DNA of 20,633 bases from assembly GCA_045541305.1 (NCBI GenBank), contig JAZQIV010000060.1, positions 1 through 20,633 of the forward strand, in the 5' to 3' direction. Below the pieces are notes generated by a model. That model saw only the letters and a list, made by a program, of their open reading frames with translations. It was not told the origin of the DNA and made no database searches. This DNA is from RGIG3009 sp045541305. GTDB lineage: Bacteria; Bacillota; Clostridia; Oscillospirales; Acutalibacteraceae. Below are positions 5,830 to 13,243 of the stretch, in pieces (within the stretch, counting starts at the first letter, position 1; every line of letters begins with the position of its first letter). A program made the position numbers and the translations under genes.

Positions 5830-8358
5830 ATGTCCACTTTTTATACCCAAGATATCCCGAAAAGCGCGCGAATTCCGAAGCTCGTGGAGCATTTGTTTGA
5901 GAAAATGCCCGAGATCGAGCCGTACCGCGCCGTGTTGCTGACGGAGTCGTATCGCCAAACGGAAGGGGAGCCGATCATTCTGCGCCGTGCAAAAGCGTTT
6001 GCGCACATTTTGGCACAGATTCCGATCACCATCCGCCCGCTCGAGTTGATCGTGGGCAGCAGCTCCAAGAATCCGCGCGGCGCGCAGCTGTTTCCGGAAT
6101 ACTCGTACGAATGGCTGGAGGCGGAATTTGACACGCTCGCCACCCGATCGGCCGACCCGTTTTTGATTTCGGAAGAAACCAAAAACGCGTTGCGCAAGGT
6201 GTTCCCCTACTGGAAAGGAAAAACCTCCAGCGAGTTGGCAACCTCGTACATGGTGCCCGAAACCATCGCAGCGATCGATCACAACATCTTTACCCCCGGC
6301 AACTATTTTTACAACGGTGTCGGCCACGTGACCGTCAACTACGCAAAGGTGTTGAAAATCGGTTACCGCGGTATCGCCGAAGAAGCACGTCAAGCACTTG
6401 CCAAACTGAAAGTGACGGATGCCGACTACGCCAAACGTCATCATTTCTTAAACGCCGTGCTCATCACGTGTGATGCGGTGGAAATGTATGCCAATCGGTA
6501 TGCGGAACTTGCCCGCAAGATGGCGGCAGAATGTGTCGATGAAACGCGCAAGGCCGAACTGTTGCAAATCGCCGAAAACTGCTCACGCGTGCCGGCACGC
6601 GGTGCTACCTCGTTTTACGAGGCTTGCCAGTCGTTCTGGTTCGTGCAGATGCTGATTCAGATCGAATCCAGCGGCCACTCGATCTCCCCCGGCCGTTTTG
6701 ATCAGTATATGTATCCTTATTTTAAAGCAGACCTCGAAAAGGGTGTAATCACCCGTGAGCAAGCGCAGGAATATGTCGATTGTATCTGGGTCAAGTTAAA
6801 CGACCTGGGAAAGGTGCGCGACTTGGCTTCCGCCGAAGGTTTCGCCGGTTATAGCATGTTCCAAAACCTGTGCGCCGGCGGTCAGGATAAGGACGGCAAG
6901 GATGCCACGAACGATATGTCGTATATGTGCATCAATGCCACCCTGCACGTGCTGCTGCCGCAGCCCTCGTTCTCGGTGCGTGTTTGGAACGGCACCCCGC
7001 ACGAATTCATGATCCGTGCCGCCGAAATCACCCGCACCGGTATCGGCCTTCCCGCTTACTACAACGACGAGGTGATCGTGCCGGCGCTGCAAAACCGCGG
7101 TTTAACCCTGCAGGATGCGCGCGATTACAACATCATTGGTTGTGTGGAACCGCAAAAATCCGGCAAAACCGATGGCTGGCACGATGCCGCATTCTTCAAC
7201 ATGTGCCGCCCGCTGGAGCTTACGTTCTCCAACGGCTTGGACAACGGCGTGCAGATCGGCCCGCAAACCGGCGAGATTGCTTCCATAAAAACGTTTGATG
7301 AGTTCTACGACGCTTACAAAAAGCAGATGCAGTATTTCATTGAACTGATGGTCAACGCAGACAACGCCATTGACCAGGCACACATGGAGCGCTGCCCGCT
7401 TCCGTTCCTTTCCTCCATGCTGGAGGATTGCATCGGCCGCGGCAAGAGTGCCCAGGAAGGCGGTTGCGTGTACAATTTCACCGGTCCACAGGGCTTTGGC
7501 ATTGCCAACGTCACCGACGCGCTGATTGCGGTGCGCGACCTGGTGTTCAACGAAAAATATCTCTCGCTTACCGAGTTCCGCGAAGCACTGGACAACAACT
7601 ACGGTAAGGATATGGATGCAAAGCAAGCCGAGAAATTAACCAAGCAAGTGGTTAAGAGCATGGTGGAAAGCGGCCGCACGTTAACGCCGGACGATATCAA
7701 AGCGATCTACCTCACCGTGGCGCAAAACCCCTGCTCCGATGAGAAGAAGGCCAAATACCAGCAGCTGCTTGACCGCATCCAGGCGCTACCGAAATTTGGC
7801 AACGACGACCGCGTGACTGACGATTTCGCCCGTGACGTTGCCTACACCTACACCCGTCCCGTTGAGCAATACCGCAACCCGCGCGGCGGCTTGTATCAAG
7901 CCGGCTTGTACCCGGTTTCCGCCAACGTTCCGCTGGGCGCGCAAACAGGTGCCACCCCAGACGGCCGCTTGGCCTACACCCCGGTGGCAGACGGTGTTTC
8001 CCCCGCAGCAGGCCGCGACGTAAACGGCCCCACGGCAGCGGCAAACTCCGTGGCACGGCTGGATCACTACATCGCTTCCAACGGTACACTGTTTAACATG
8101 AAATTCCATCCCAGCGCTTTGGCAGGCCGCAGCGGTCTGGAAAGCTTTGTAGCGCTGGTACGCGGCTATTTTGACCAGAAAGGCAGCCACGTACAGTTTA
8201 ACGTGGTCAGCCGCGAAACGCTGCGGGATGCGCAGAAGCATCCGGAAAACTACCGCTCGCTGGTGGTGCGGGTGGCCGGCTACAGCGCCTTGTTTACCAC
8301 CTTGTCCCGCTCGCTGCAGGACGACATTATCAATCGTACCGAGCAAGGAGGTTTCTGA
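5830..8358 (+). CDS. B12-independent 1,2-propanediol dehydratase, glycyl radical enzyme
   Basis: An 842-residue glycyl radical enzyme that should dehydrate (S)-1,2-propanediol to propionaldehyde in the microcompartment lumen. The C-terminal radical loop RVAGYSA places the glycyl radical at Gly817. The thiyl site GCVEP gives Cys438 and Glu440. Substrate residues of the glycerol/propanediol dehydratase group are present: His166 (GVGHV), His283 and Ser284 (SGHSIS), and Asp452 (GWHD). This argues against choline lyase or pyruvate formate-lyase. Glycerol dehydratase cannot be fully excluded, but the neighbouring aldolase and Pdu-type genes favour propanediol. Relative to the compact Clostridium butyricum glycerol dehydratase (about 787 residues) there is an insertion around residues 593-645. 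The ATG at 5830 follows GGGAGG (5816-5821) by eight bases; ATG 5812 lies before this site and is rejected. The activase start overlaps the stop codon. Confidence 0.93.
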   Translation: MSTFYTQDIPKSARIPKLVEHLFEKMPEIEPYRAVLLTESYRQTEGEPIILRRAKAFAHILAQIPITIRPLELIVGSSSKNPRGAQLFPEYSYEWLEAEFDTLATRSADPFLISEETKNALRKVFPYWKGKTSSELATSYMVPETIAAIDHNIFTPGNYFYNGVGHVTVNYAKVLKIGYRGIAEEARQALAKLKVTDADYAKRHHFLNAVLITCDAVEMYANRYAELARKMAAECVDETRKAELLQIAENCSRVPARGATSFYEACQSFWFVQMLIQIESSGHSISPGRFDQYMYPYFKADLEKGVITREQAQEYVDCIWVKLNDLGKVRDLASAEGFAGYSMFQNLCAGGQDKDGKDATNDMSYMCINATLHVLLPQPSFSVRVWNGTPHEFMIRAAEITRTGIGLPAYYNDEVIVPALQNRGLTLQDARDYNIIGCVEPQKSGKTDGWHDAAFFNMCRPLELTFSNGLDNGVQIGPQTGEIASIKTFDEFYDAYKKQMQYFIELMVNADNAIDQAHMERCPLPFLSSMLEDCIGRGKSAQEGGCVYNFTGPQGFGIANVTDALIAVRDLVFNEKYLSLTEFREALDNNYGKDMDAKQAEKLTKQVVKSMVESGRTLTPDDIKAIYLTVAQNPCSDEKKAKYQQLLDRIQALPKFGNDDRVTDDFARDVAYTYTRPVEQYRNPRGGLYQAGLYPVSANVPLGAQTGATPDGRLAYTPVADGVSPAAGRDVNGPTAAANSVARLDHYIASNGTLFNMKFHPSALAGRSGLESFVALVRGYFDQKGSHVQFNVVSRETLRDAQKHPENYRSLVVRVAGYSALFTTLSRSLQDDIINRTEQGGF

Positions 8359-9149
8359 TGGACACCTCGTTGTTATCGGTGACCGGCAGAATCTTCGATA
8401 TTCAACGATTTTCCACGCACGACGGCTCCGGTATCCGCACGCTGGTGTTTCTCAAAGGTTGTTACCTGCGGTGTCGCTGGTGCTGCAACCCGGAATCCCA
8501 ATCGTATGACATCCAAACGATGAGGGTTGGCGAAACGGTCAAAACCATCGGCCGTGACGTCACCGTGGGAGACGTGCTCAAAGAGGTCCTGCGCGACCGC
8601 ATGTATTACCGCCGTTCCGGCGGCGGCATCACGCTTTCGGGCGGCGAATCGCTGGCACAACCCGATTTCGCCGTTGCCCTCTTGACCGCATGCCAGGAAA
8701 ACGGGGTGCACACCGCCATCGAAACCACCGGCTTTGCACCACCCGAAGTTGTGGAACGATTCTTACCGGTTCTGGACTGTGTGCTGATGGATATTAAGCA
8801 CATGGACAGCCAAAAACACCAAGAATTTACCTCACAGCCCAATGAACGTATTCTGCAAAATGCGCGTTTGATCGCCGAAAAAGCCAAACGGCTGATTATT
8901 CGCGTGCCGGTCATCCCCACGTTCAACGATACCGAAGCCGAAATCGGCGCCATCGCCTCCTTCGCCGCTTCGCTCCCGAACGTGACCGAGATTCATCTGC
9001 TCCCCTACCACCGTATGGGAAAAGATAAATACATCGGGCTGGGCCGGGAATACACGATGGATCACATTCTTCCGCCAACACCGGAGCACATGGAGATCCT
9101 TCGCAAAAAAGCAGAATCCTACGGCTTAAAAGCACTGATAGGAGGTTGA
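8358..9149 (+). CDS. glycyl radical enzyme activase (radical SAM), short form
   Basis: A 263-residue radical SAM protein that should install the glycyl radical on the dehydratase encoded just upstream. The cluster motif CYLRCRWC (Cys-x3-Cys-x2-Cys, about residues 35-42) binds the SAM-coordinated 4Fe-4S cluster. GITLSGGESLAQ (about 92-103) is the SAM-binding GGE segment, and MDIKHMD and LLPYHRMGKDKY are typical of the family. Many activases of dehydratases and choline lyase carry a ferredoxin-like insert with two extra 4Fe-4S clusters after the first motif; here the chain passes straight to the next helix, so the insert is absent, as in pyruvate formate-lyase activase. The start overlaps the dehydratase stop (TGATG), with AGGAGG at 8344-8350, implying translational coupling. 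Confidence 0.93.
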   Translation: MDTSLLSVTGRIFDIQRFSTHDGSGIRTLVFLKGCYLRCRWCCNPESQSYDIQTMRVGETVKTIGRDVTVGDVLKEVLRDRMYYRRSGGGITLSGGESLAQPDFAVALLTACQENGVHTAIETTGFAPPEVVERFLPVLDCVLMDIKHMDSQKHQEFTSQPNERILQNARLIAEKAKRLIIRVPVIPTFNDTEAEIGAIASFAASLPNVTEIHLLPYHRMGKDKYIGLGREYTMDHILPPTPEHMEILRKKAESYGLKALIGG

Positions 9150-9154
9150 TGTCC

Positions 9155-9529
9155 ATGAATCTTGACGTGCTGAATCAAAACGAAACCAAAACCCGTATCA
9201 TACAGGAGCTCGTCCCCGGTAAGCAAATCACGCTGGCACACACCATCGCGCATCCCGAGGATATCTTGTACCGCAAGCTTGGCTTGGATCCTGCGGTGGA
9301 TCACGCCGGTGCGATTGGGATCCTCACCTTGAGCCCCAGCGAAACGGCAATCATCGCCGGTGATATTGCACTGAAATCCTCCGGCGTGGAGCTCGGCTTT
9401 GTGGATCGCTTCAGCGGCACCGTGATCGTGACCGGCACGGTATCACAGGTGGAGGCCGCACTCACCGCGATCCGCGAATATGCGATCGAAAAGCTGGGCT
9501 TCTCCGTTTGCGAGCTGACACGGACATGA
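9155..9529 (+). CDS. EutS/PduU-type BMC shell protein (circularly permuted BMC-H)
   Basis: A 124-residue shell protein. The order of elements, with an N-terminal beta segment (KQITLAHTIAHP) followed by the BMC core (GAIGILTLSPSETAIIAGDIALKS, then VELGFVDRFSGTVIVTG, then VEAALTAI), matches the permuted EutS/PduU hexamers, whose N-terminal strands form a small barrel plugging the central pore. In the model organism PduU is thought to interact with the GTPase PduV, and here the next gene encodes that type of GTPase. The ATG at 9155 lies nine bases after GGAGG (9141-9145); ATG 9149 is only three bases away and is rejected. The gene follows the activase stop closely. Confidence 0.92.
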   Translation: MNLDVLNQNETKTRIIQELVPGKQITLAHTIAHPEDILYRKLGLDPAVDHAGAIGILTLSPSETAIIAGDIALKSSGVELGFVDRFSGTVIVTGTVSQVEAALTAIREYAIEKLGFSVCELTRT

Positions 9530-9963
9530 GAAAAAAACTGATTCTCATGGGGCGCAGCGGTAGCGGCAAAACCACGCTGACACAAGCCCTGCGCGGCCAA
9601 ACCGTGGAATACGCCAAAACCCAATCCATCGCTTACGACGATTTCCTGATCGATACGCCCGGGGAATACATGGAAAACCACGAGTTGGGCGCCGCCCTTT
9701 GCTTGTACGCATACGAAGCGGACGTGGTCGGACTGCTGATCGCCGCCAACGAAGATTTTTCCCTCTTTCCCCCGTGTATCACCTGTCTGGTTAATCGCGA
9801 GGTGGTCGGCATCGTCACCAAGATCGACAAAGCCGACCCCACACGGGCAGAAAACTGGCTCCGCCTTTCCGGTTGTGAAACGGTTTTTCACATAAACTCG
9901 CTCACCGGCGAAGGCATCCCGGAGCTGCTCGCCCACCTAGAAACCAATAAAAACAACATTTAA
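9526..9963 (+). CDS. EutP/PduV-type small GTPase
   Basis: A 145-residue Ras-like P-loop protein. The Walker A motif GRSGSGKTT lies at residues 9-17, the G3 motif DTPGEY at 43-48, and the G4 motif TKID at 98-101. The segment after the P-loop (QTVEYAKTQSIAYDD) is typical of EutP/PduV, which are found only with microcompartment loci; their role is unclear, with proposals of compartment positioning or a kinase-like activity. The ATG at 9526 overlaps the stop of the EutS/PduU-type gene (ATGA), so the two are translationally coupled. It is the last gene before a second promoter, so it ends the first sub-operon. Confidence 0.9.
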   Translation: MRKKLILMGRSGSGKTTLTQALRGQTVEYAKTQSIAYDDFLIDTPGEYMENHELGAALCLYAYEADVVGLLIAANEDFSLFPPCITCLVNREVVGIVTKIDKADPTRAENWLRLSGCETVFHINSLTGEGIPELLAHLETNKNNI

Positions 9964-9971
9964 AACCACAA

Positions 9972-10060
9972 AAACAAAGAAAAACCAATTTTTATTGTTG
10001 ACTTTTTGTTGTTATGGTGTTAATATGTACTCACAGAAGTAGCGAAACAAAGAAAAATCC
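9972..10060 (+). repeat. direct repeat AAACAAAGAAAAA flanking promoter P2
   Basis: The 13-mer AAACAAAGAAAAA occurs at 9972-9984 and again at 10045-10057, followed by ACC and TCC. The copies are 73 bp apart, close to seven DNA turns, and bracket the promoter at 9998-10026. A regulator binding both could form a small loop. The repeat is A-rich and could be chance. Confidence 0.4.
9998..10026 (+). promoter_or_regulatory. second sigma-A promoter of the locus, upstream of the aldolase (P2)
   Basis: TTGACT (9998-10003), 17 bp, TAATAT (10021-10026) is near consensus and strongly resembles P1. The start would be near 10033, about 49 nt before the aldolase start codon. It lies in the only long intergenic gap (118 bp) in this part of the locus and would give extra transcription of the aldolase, shell and downstream genes. 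Confidence 0.85.
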
Positions 10061-10081
10061 ACATGAAAAGGAGTAATTCAC

Positions 10082-10894
10082 ATGGCAATGGTAAACGAGT
10101 ATGAAATCAAAAAGCAGATTTGCGCGATCGGTAAGCGTATTTACGATCGTGGCATGGTCGCAGCGAACGACGGTAACATTTCCGTTAAGCTGAACGACAA
10201 CGAGTTCTTGTGCACCCCCACGGGTGTCAGCAAGGGCTTCATGACCCCCGAGTACATCTGCAAGGTTGACAAGGACGGTAAGGTGCTGCAGGCAAACGCC
10301 GGCTTCAAGCCCTCCTCCGAAATCAAAATGCATATGCGCGTATACAAGGAGCGTCCCGACGTGAACGCTGTGGTGCACGCTCACCCGATGTACGCGACCG
10401 GGTTTGCGATTGCGGGCATTCCGCTGACGCAGCCGATCATGCCGGAAGCTGTTATCGCGCTTGGCTGCGTGCCGATCGCGGAGTACGGCACCCCCTCCAC
10501 CGAGGAGATTCCGGATGCGGTTTCCAAATATCTGCAATCTTTCGATGCGGTGCTGCTGGAAAATCACGGCGCGCTCGCGTTCTCGGATTCGTTGCTGAAT
10601 GCGTATCATAAGATGGAATCGGTTGAGTTCTATGCTCACCTGCTGTACATCTCCAAGCAGCTCGGCGGTCCGAAAGAGCTTAATGACAAGCAAGTGCAGC
10701 GCTTGTATGAGATCCGCCGTCAGTTCGGTCTCAAAGGTAAACATCCCGCCGATCTGTGTCCCAACCAAAAAGCGGGTCTGCCCAGCTGCCATGGCTGCGG
10801 CGGCAACTGTGACGGTTCCTGCCACAGCAACCAGAGCGAAAGTGACATCGTTGCCGAGATCACCAAACGCGTGATTGAGCAACTTGCGAAGTAA
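10082..10894 (+). CDS. class II aldolase (fuculose/rhamnulose-1-phosphate type) with C-terminal encapsulation peptide
   Basis: A 270-residue zinc aldolase of the FucA/RhaD family, which splits L-fuculose or L-rhamnulose 1-phosphate to DHAP and L-lactaldehyde. The family motifs are NDGNISVK (29-36), TPTGVSKG (45-52), SSE (80 as acidic residue), HAHP (99-102) and NHGAL (161-165). His99, His101 and His162 should bind zinc. The catalytic domain ends near 217. An extra tail follows: a Cys-rich stretch with Cys236, 239, 243 and 247 (plus Cys226), then an amphipathic helix ESDIVAEITKRVIEQLAK (253-270) that looks like an encapsulation peptide. The ATG at 10082 follows AAAAGGAG (10066-10073) by eight bases. 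It is the first gene after P2. The exact sugar phosphate cannot be read from the sequence. Confidence 0.9.
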   Translation: MAMVNEYEIKKQICAIGKRIYDRGMVAANDGNISVKLNDNEFLCTPTGVSKGFMTPEYICKVDKDGKVLQANAGFKPSSEIKMHMRVYKERPDVNAVVHAHPMYATGFAIAGIPLTQPIMPEAVIALGCVPIAEYGTPSTEEIPDAVSKYLQSFDAVLLENHGALAFSDSLLNAYHKMESVEFYAHLLYISKQLGGPKELNDKQVQRLYEIRRQFGLKGKHPADLCPNQKAGLPSCHGCGGNCDGSCHSNQSESDIVAEITKRVIEQLAK

Positions 10895-10907
10895 AGAAGG
10901 AATCGAT

Positions 10908-11390
10908 ATGGACGAACAGGTATTGCGTACCGTTGTGGACAACGTCGTTCGCCAAATCGAAGGCGGTATGACCAACATGACGCTTTCCGCCGCTTTGCCG
11001 CTTGCCGAAAAGGTAATCGCCAAGGCTGCCGAAATGGGTGTCAAAGCGGTTGTGGCGATCTCCAACAAAGCGGCGCGGCCCGTGTTGGTAGAGTGCGCCG
11101 ACGACTCGTACATTGCAAGCTATGACGTCGCATTGCAAAAAGCGTTTACGGTCGTATCCCTGAAAATGTCCACAGCTACCCTGAAACCCTTAGCACAGCC
11201 GGGCGGCCCGCTGTACGGTATCCAGTTCACCAACGAAGGTCATATCGTCATTTTCGGTGGCGGAGAACCGCTGCAAAACAAAAACGGCGAGATCATCGGT
11301 GGACTTGGTGTCAGCGGCGGATCCGAAGAACAGGACACCGCCCTGGCTGCTTACGGTAAAGAACTTTTTGAGAGAAACGGAGGCCAATAA
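10908..11390 (+). CDS. PduO C-terminal domain / GlcG-HbpS family protein with encapsulation peptide
   Basis: A 160-residue protein of the GlcG/HbpS/PduO-C (DUF336) family. The N-terminal helix DEQVLRTVVDNVVRQIEG looks like an encapsulation peptide, so the protein is probably in the lumen. The domain follows from about residue 25, with the typical AEKVIAKAAEMGVKAVVAISN near 29-49 and the C-terminal IIGGLGVSGGSEEQD near 129-143. In PduO this domain sits behind an adenosyltransferase for cobalamin and can bind haem or corrinoid; here it stands alone in a B12-independent locus, so its ligand is open. The ATG at 10908 follows AAGAAGGA (10894-10901); an upstream in-frame start at 10875 overlaps the aldolase and is rejected. 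Confidence 0.85.
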   Translation: MDEQVLRTVVDNVVRQIEGGMTNMTLSAALPLAEKVIAKAAEMGVKAVVAISNKAARPVLVECADDSYIASYDVALQKAFTVVSLKMSTATLKPLAQPGGPLYGIQFTNEGHIVIFGGGEPLQNKNGEIIGGLGVSGGSEEQDTALAAYGKELFERNGGQ

Positions 11391-11392
11391 AC

Positions 11393-12601
11393 ATGGATGT
11401 CAATTCTTCCAACATTGAAGAAATTGTCCGTCAGGTACTGGACAGCATGAAAGGCGGCGCTGCGCCATCCCCCGCTGCACCCGCTGCCGGACGCGATGTC
11501 CCGAAAGCTGCCCGCGTGGCGATGCTGACTCAGCTGGAAAAATTTGAACTGAAAGAGTACAACATCCCCGAGCTCGGCGATGACGACATGCTCGTCAAGG
11601 TTGAGGGCTGCGGTGTTTGCGGAACGGACGCTCACGAATTCAAACGCGATCCCTTTGGACTCATTCCGGTCGCACTCGGTCACGAGGGTACCGGTGAGAT
11701 CGTCAAAATGGGTAAAAACGTGAAGGTGGACAGCGCCGGTAAGCCGCTGAACATCGGTGACAAGGTAGTTACCTGCGTGACCCTGCACGACGATCCCGAT
11801 ATCACCATGTTTGACATGAACAAGCAAAACGTCGGCGCTGCCGACGTGTACGGCTTGCTCCCCGACGACCAGGTACACTTTAACGGCTGGTTTGCCGATT
11901 ACATTATCGTGCGCGGCGGTTCGTCCGTATTCAACGTCAGCGACCTGGATCTGGATTCCCGTATCCTGATCGAGCCCTGCGCTGTGTTGGTGCACGCCGT
12001 GGAACGCGCCAAAACCACCAACATTTTGCGCTTTAACAGCCGCGTGGTGGTGCAGGGCTGCGGACCGATCGGTCTGATCTGCATTGCGGTGCTGCGCACC
12101 ATGGGTGTGGAAAACATTGTGGCTGTGGACGGCGAGCAAAAGCGTTTGAACTTTGCGCGCGAGATGGGTGCCACCGCGACGGTCAACTTCAAAGATTTCC
12201 AAGGTATTGAAGCCCTGGCAGGCGGCGTGAAAGACGCGTTTGGCGGTTATCTGGCCGACTTCGCCTTCCAATGCACCGGCTCCCCTGTTGCCCACGCCAA
12301 CATTTACAAGTTCATCCGCAACGGCGGCGGCTTGTGCGAGCTTGGCTTCTTCATCAACGGTGGCGACGCCACTATCAACCCGCACTTCGACATCTGCTCG
12401 AAGGAGATCACCACCGTGGGTTCCTGGGTTTACACCCTGCGCGATTATGCTACCACGTTTGATTTCCTCAAACGTGCCAAGGGAATCGGCCTGCCGATGG
12501 AAAAACTCATCACGCACAAGTTCCCGTTGGAGCAAATCAACGAAGCGTTGGTCACGAACCTCAAAATGGAAGGTTTGAAGATCGCCATCGTCAACAAGTG
12601 A
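11393..12601 (+). CDS. zinc-dependent alcohol dehydrogenase with N-terminal encapsulation peptide
   Basis: A 402-residue medium-chain dehydrogenase. Residues 1-21 (SNIEEIVRQVLDSMKGG) form an encapsulation-peptide-like helix, joined by an Ala/Pro linker (about 22-33) to the enzyme. Catalytic zinc ligands are expected at Cys76 (GVCGTD), His97 (GHEGTG) and Cys196 (EPCAV). The nucleotide fold is QGCGPIGL (221-228) followed by VAVDG, with an acidic residue favouring NAD(H). The four-Cys structural zinc loop of classic members is not seen. In the compartment it should reduce propionaldehyde to propanol and recycle NADH, and may also reduce lactaldehyde to 1,2-propanediol, since no separate lactaldehyde reductase is present in the window. 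The ATG at 11393 lies nine bases after GGAGG. Confidence 0.9.
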   Translation: MDVNSSNIEEIVRQVLDSMKGGAAPSPAAPAAGRDVPKAARVAMLTQLEKFELKEYNIPELGDDDMLVKVEGCGVCGTDAHEFKRDPFGLIPVALGHEGTGEIVKMGKNVKVDSAGKPLNIGDKVVTCVTLHDDPDITMFDMNKQNVGAADVYGLLPDDQVHFNGWFADYIIVRGGSSVFNVSDLDLDSRILIEPCAVLVHAVERAKTTNILRFNSRVVVQGCGPIGLICIAVLRTMGVENIVAVDGEQKRLNFAREMGATATVNFKDFQGIEALAGGVKDAFGGYLADFAFQCTGSPVAHANIYKFIRNGGGLCELGFFINGGDATINPHFDICSKEITTVGSWVYTLRDYATTFDFLKRAKGIGLPMEKLITHKFPLEQINEALVTNLKMEGLKIAIVNK

Positions 12602-12620
12602 TGTGACAGGAGCGTAAACT

Positions 12621-12935
12621 ATGGGAAACGCCACCGGTATTATTGAAGTGTATGGCTTAGTCGCCGCGTTCGTCGCGTGTGACGCCGGCTGCAAGGCAGC
12701 AGACGTCACCGTGGAGCATTTCGACAAGAACAAGCCCGGCAATCCCGATAAACTGACGGTTCCGCTGATTGTGGCCGTCAAGTTCCGCGGAACGGTGGAC
12801 AACGTCACCGCCGCGGTGGAGGCCGCCGCTGAAGCTGCGAAAGGCGTGTCCGGTGTAGTTACGACTCATATCATGAGCAGTACCGAACCCGACACCGAAC
12901 CGATGCTTAAGCTAAATGCTTTTGATAAAAACTAA
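12621..12935 (+). CDS. BMC-H shell protein with an enlarged pore-region loop
   Basis: A 104-residue BMC-domain protein. The start GIIEVYGLVAAFVACDAGCKAADV and the later VAVKFRGTVDNVTAAVEAAAEAA match the hexameric shell fold. The part that in its neighbours reads IGTEKIGSG and lines the pore is replaced by a longer, charged and Pro-containing segment (FDKNKPGNPDKLTV, about residues 34-47), so the pore should differ in size and charge. The C terminus is also longer, ending in an acidic and polar tail. It may give the shell a pore for a different metabolite. AGGAG lies eight bases upstream of the ATG. It begins a run of five BMC-H genes. Confidence 0.9.
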   Translation: MGNATGIIEVYGLVAAFVACDAGCKAADVTVEHFDKNKPGNPDKLTVPLIVAVKFRGTVDNVTAAVEAAAEAAKGVSGVVTTHIMSSTEPDTEPMLKLNAFDKN

Positions 12936-12953
12936 TGAAGGAGGATATACGAG

Positions 12954-13229
12954 ATGTCTAACGAAGCACTTGGTATGGTAGAAACCCGCGGCCTCACCGC
13001 CGCCATCGAAGCTGCCGATGCGATGGTTAAGGCAGCAGAGGTCGCCCTGATCGGCACCGAGAAAATCGGTTCCGGTTTGGTATCCGTTATGGTACGCGGC
13101 GACGTCGGCGCTGTAAAAGCCGCCGTAGAAGCAGGCTCTGCTTCCGCCTCGCAATTGGGCGAGCTGGTTGCCGTGCACGTCATTCCGCGTCCCCACACAG
13201 ACGTTGAGAAGATCCTTCCGAAGCTTTAA
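12954..13229 (+). CDS. PduA/EutM-type BMC-H shell protein, copy 1
   Basis: A 91-residue canonical hexameric shell protein. MSNEALGMVETRGLTAAIEAADAMVKAA-type start, the pore loop KIGSG (37-41), VMVRGDVGAVKAAVEAG and the C-terminal HVIPRPHTDVEKILP are all as in PduA/PduJ/EutM, which form the flat shell facets and small-metabolite pores. The ribosome site AAGGAGG (12938-12944) is strong. It is the least similar of three close paralogues (the others start at 13625 and 13938). Confidence 0.96.
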   Translation: MSNEALGMVETRGLTAAIEAADAMVKAAEVALIGTEKIGSGLVSVMVRGDVGAVKAAVEAGSASASQLGELVAVHVIPRPHTDVEKILPKL

Positions 13230-13243
13230 GGAGAGATTCCGAA

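Noticed and set aside
5830..8358. Choline trimethylamine-lyase or pyruvate formate-lyase as identity of the glycyl radical enzyme
   Set aside because: The His166, His283-Ser284 and Asp452 set is that of diol dehydratases, and the neighbourhood has no choline genes.
11351..12808. A 485-codon open frame on the minus strand opposite the alcohol dehydrogenase gene
   Set aside because: It is longer than the dehydrogenase itself, but it has no ribosome site or family resemblance, and it crosses three well-supported plus-strand genes. GC-rich codon bias explains it.
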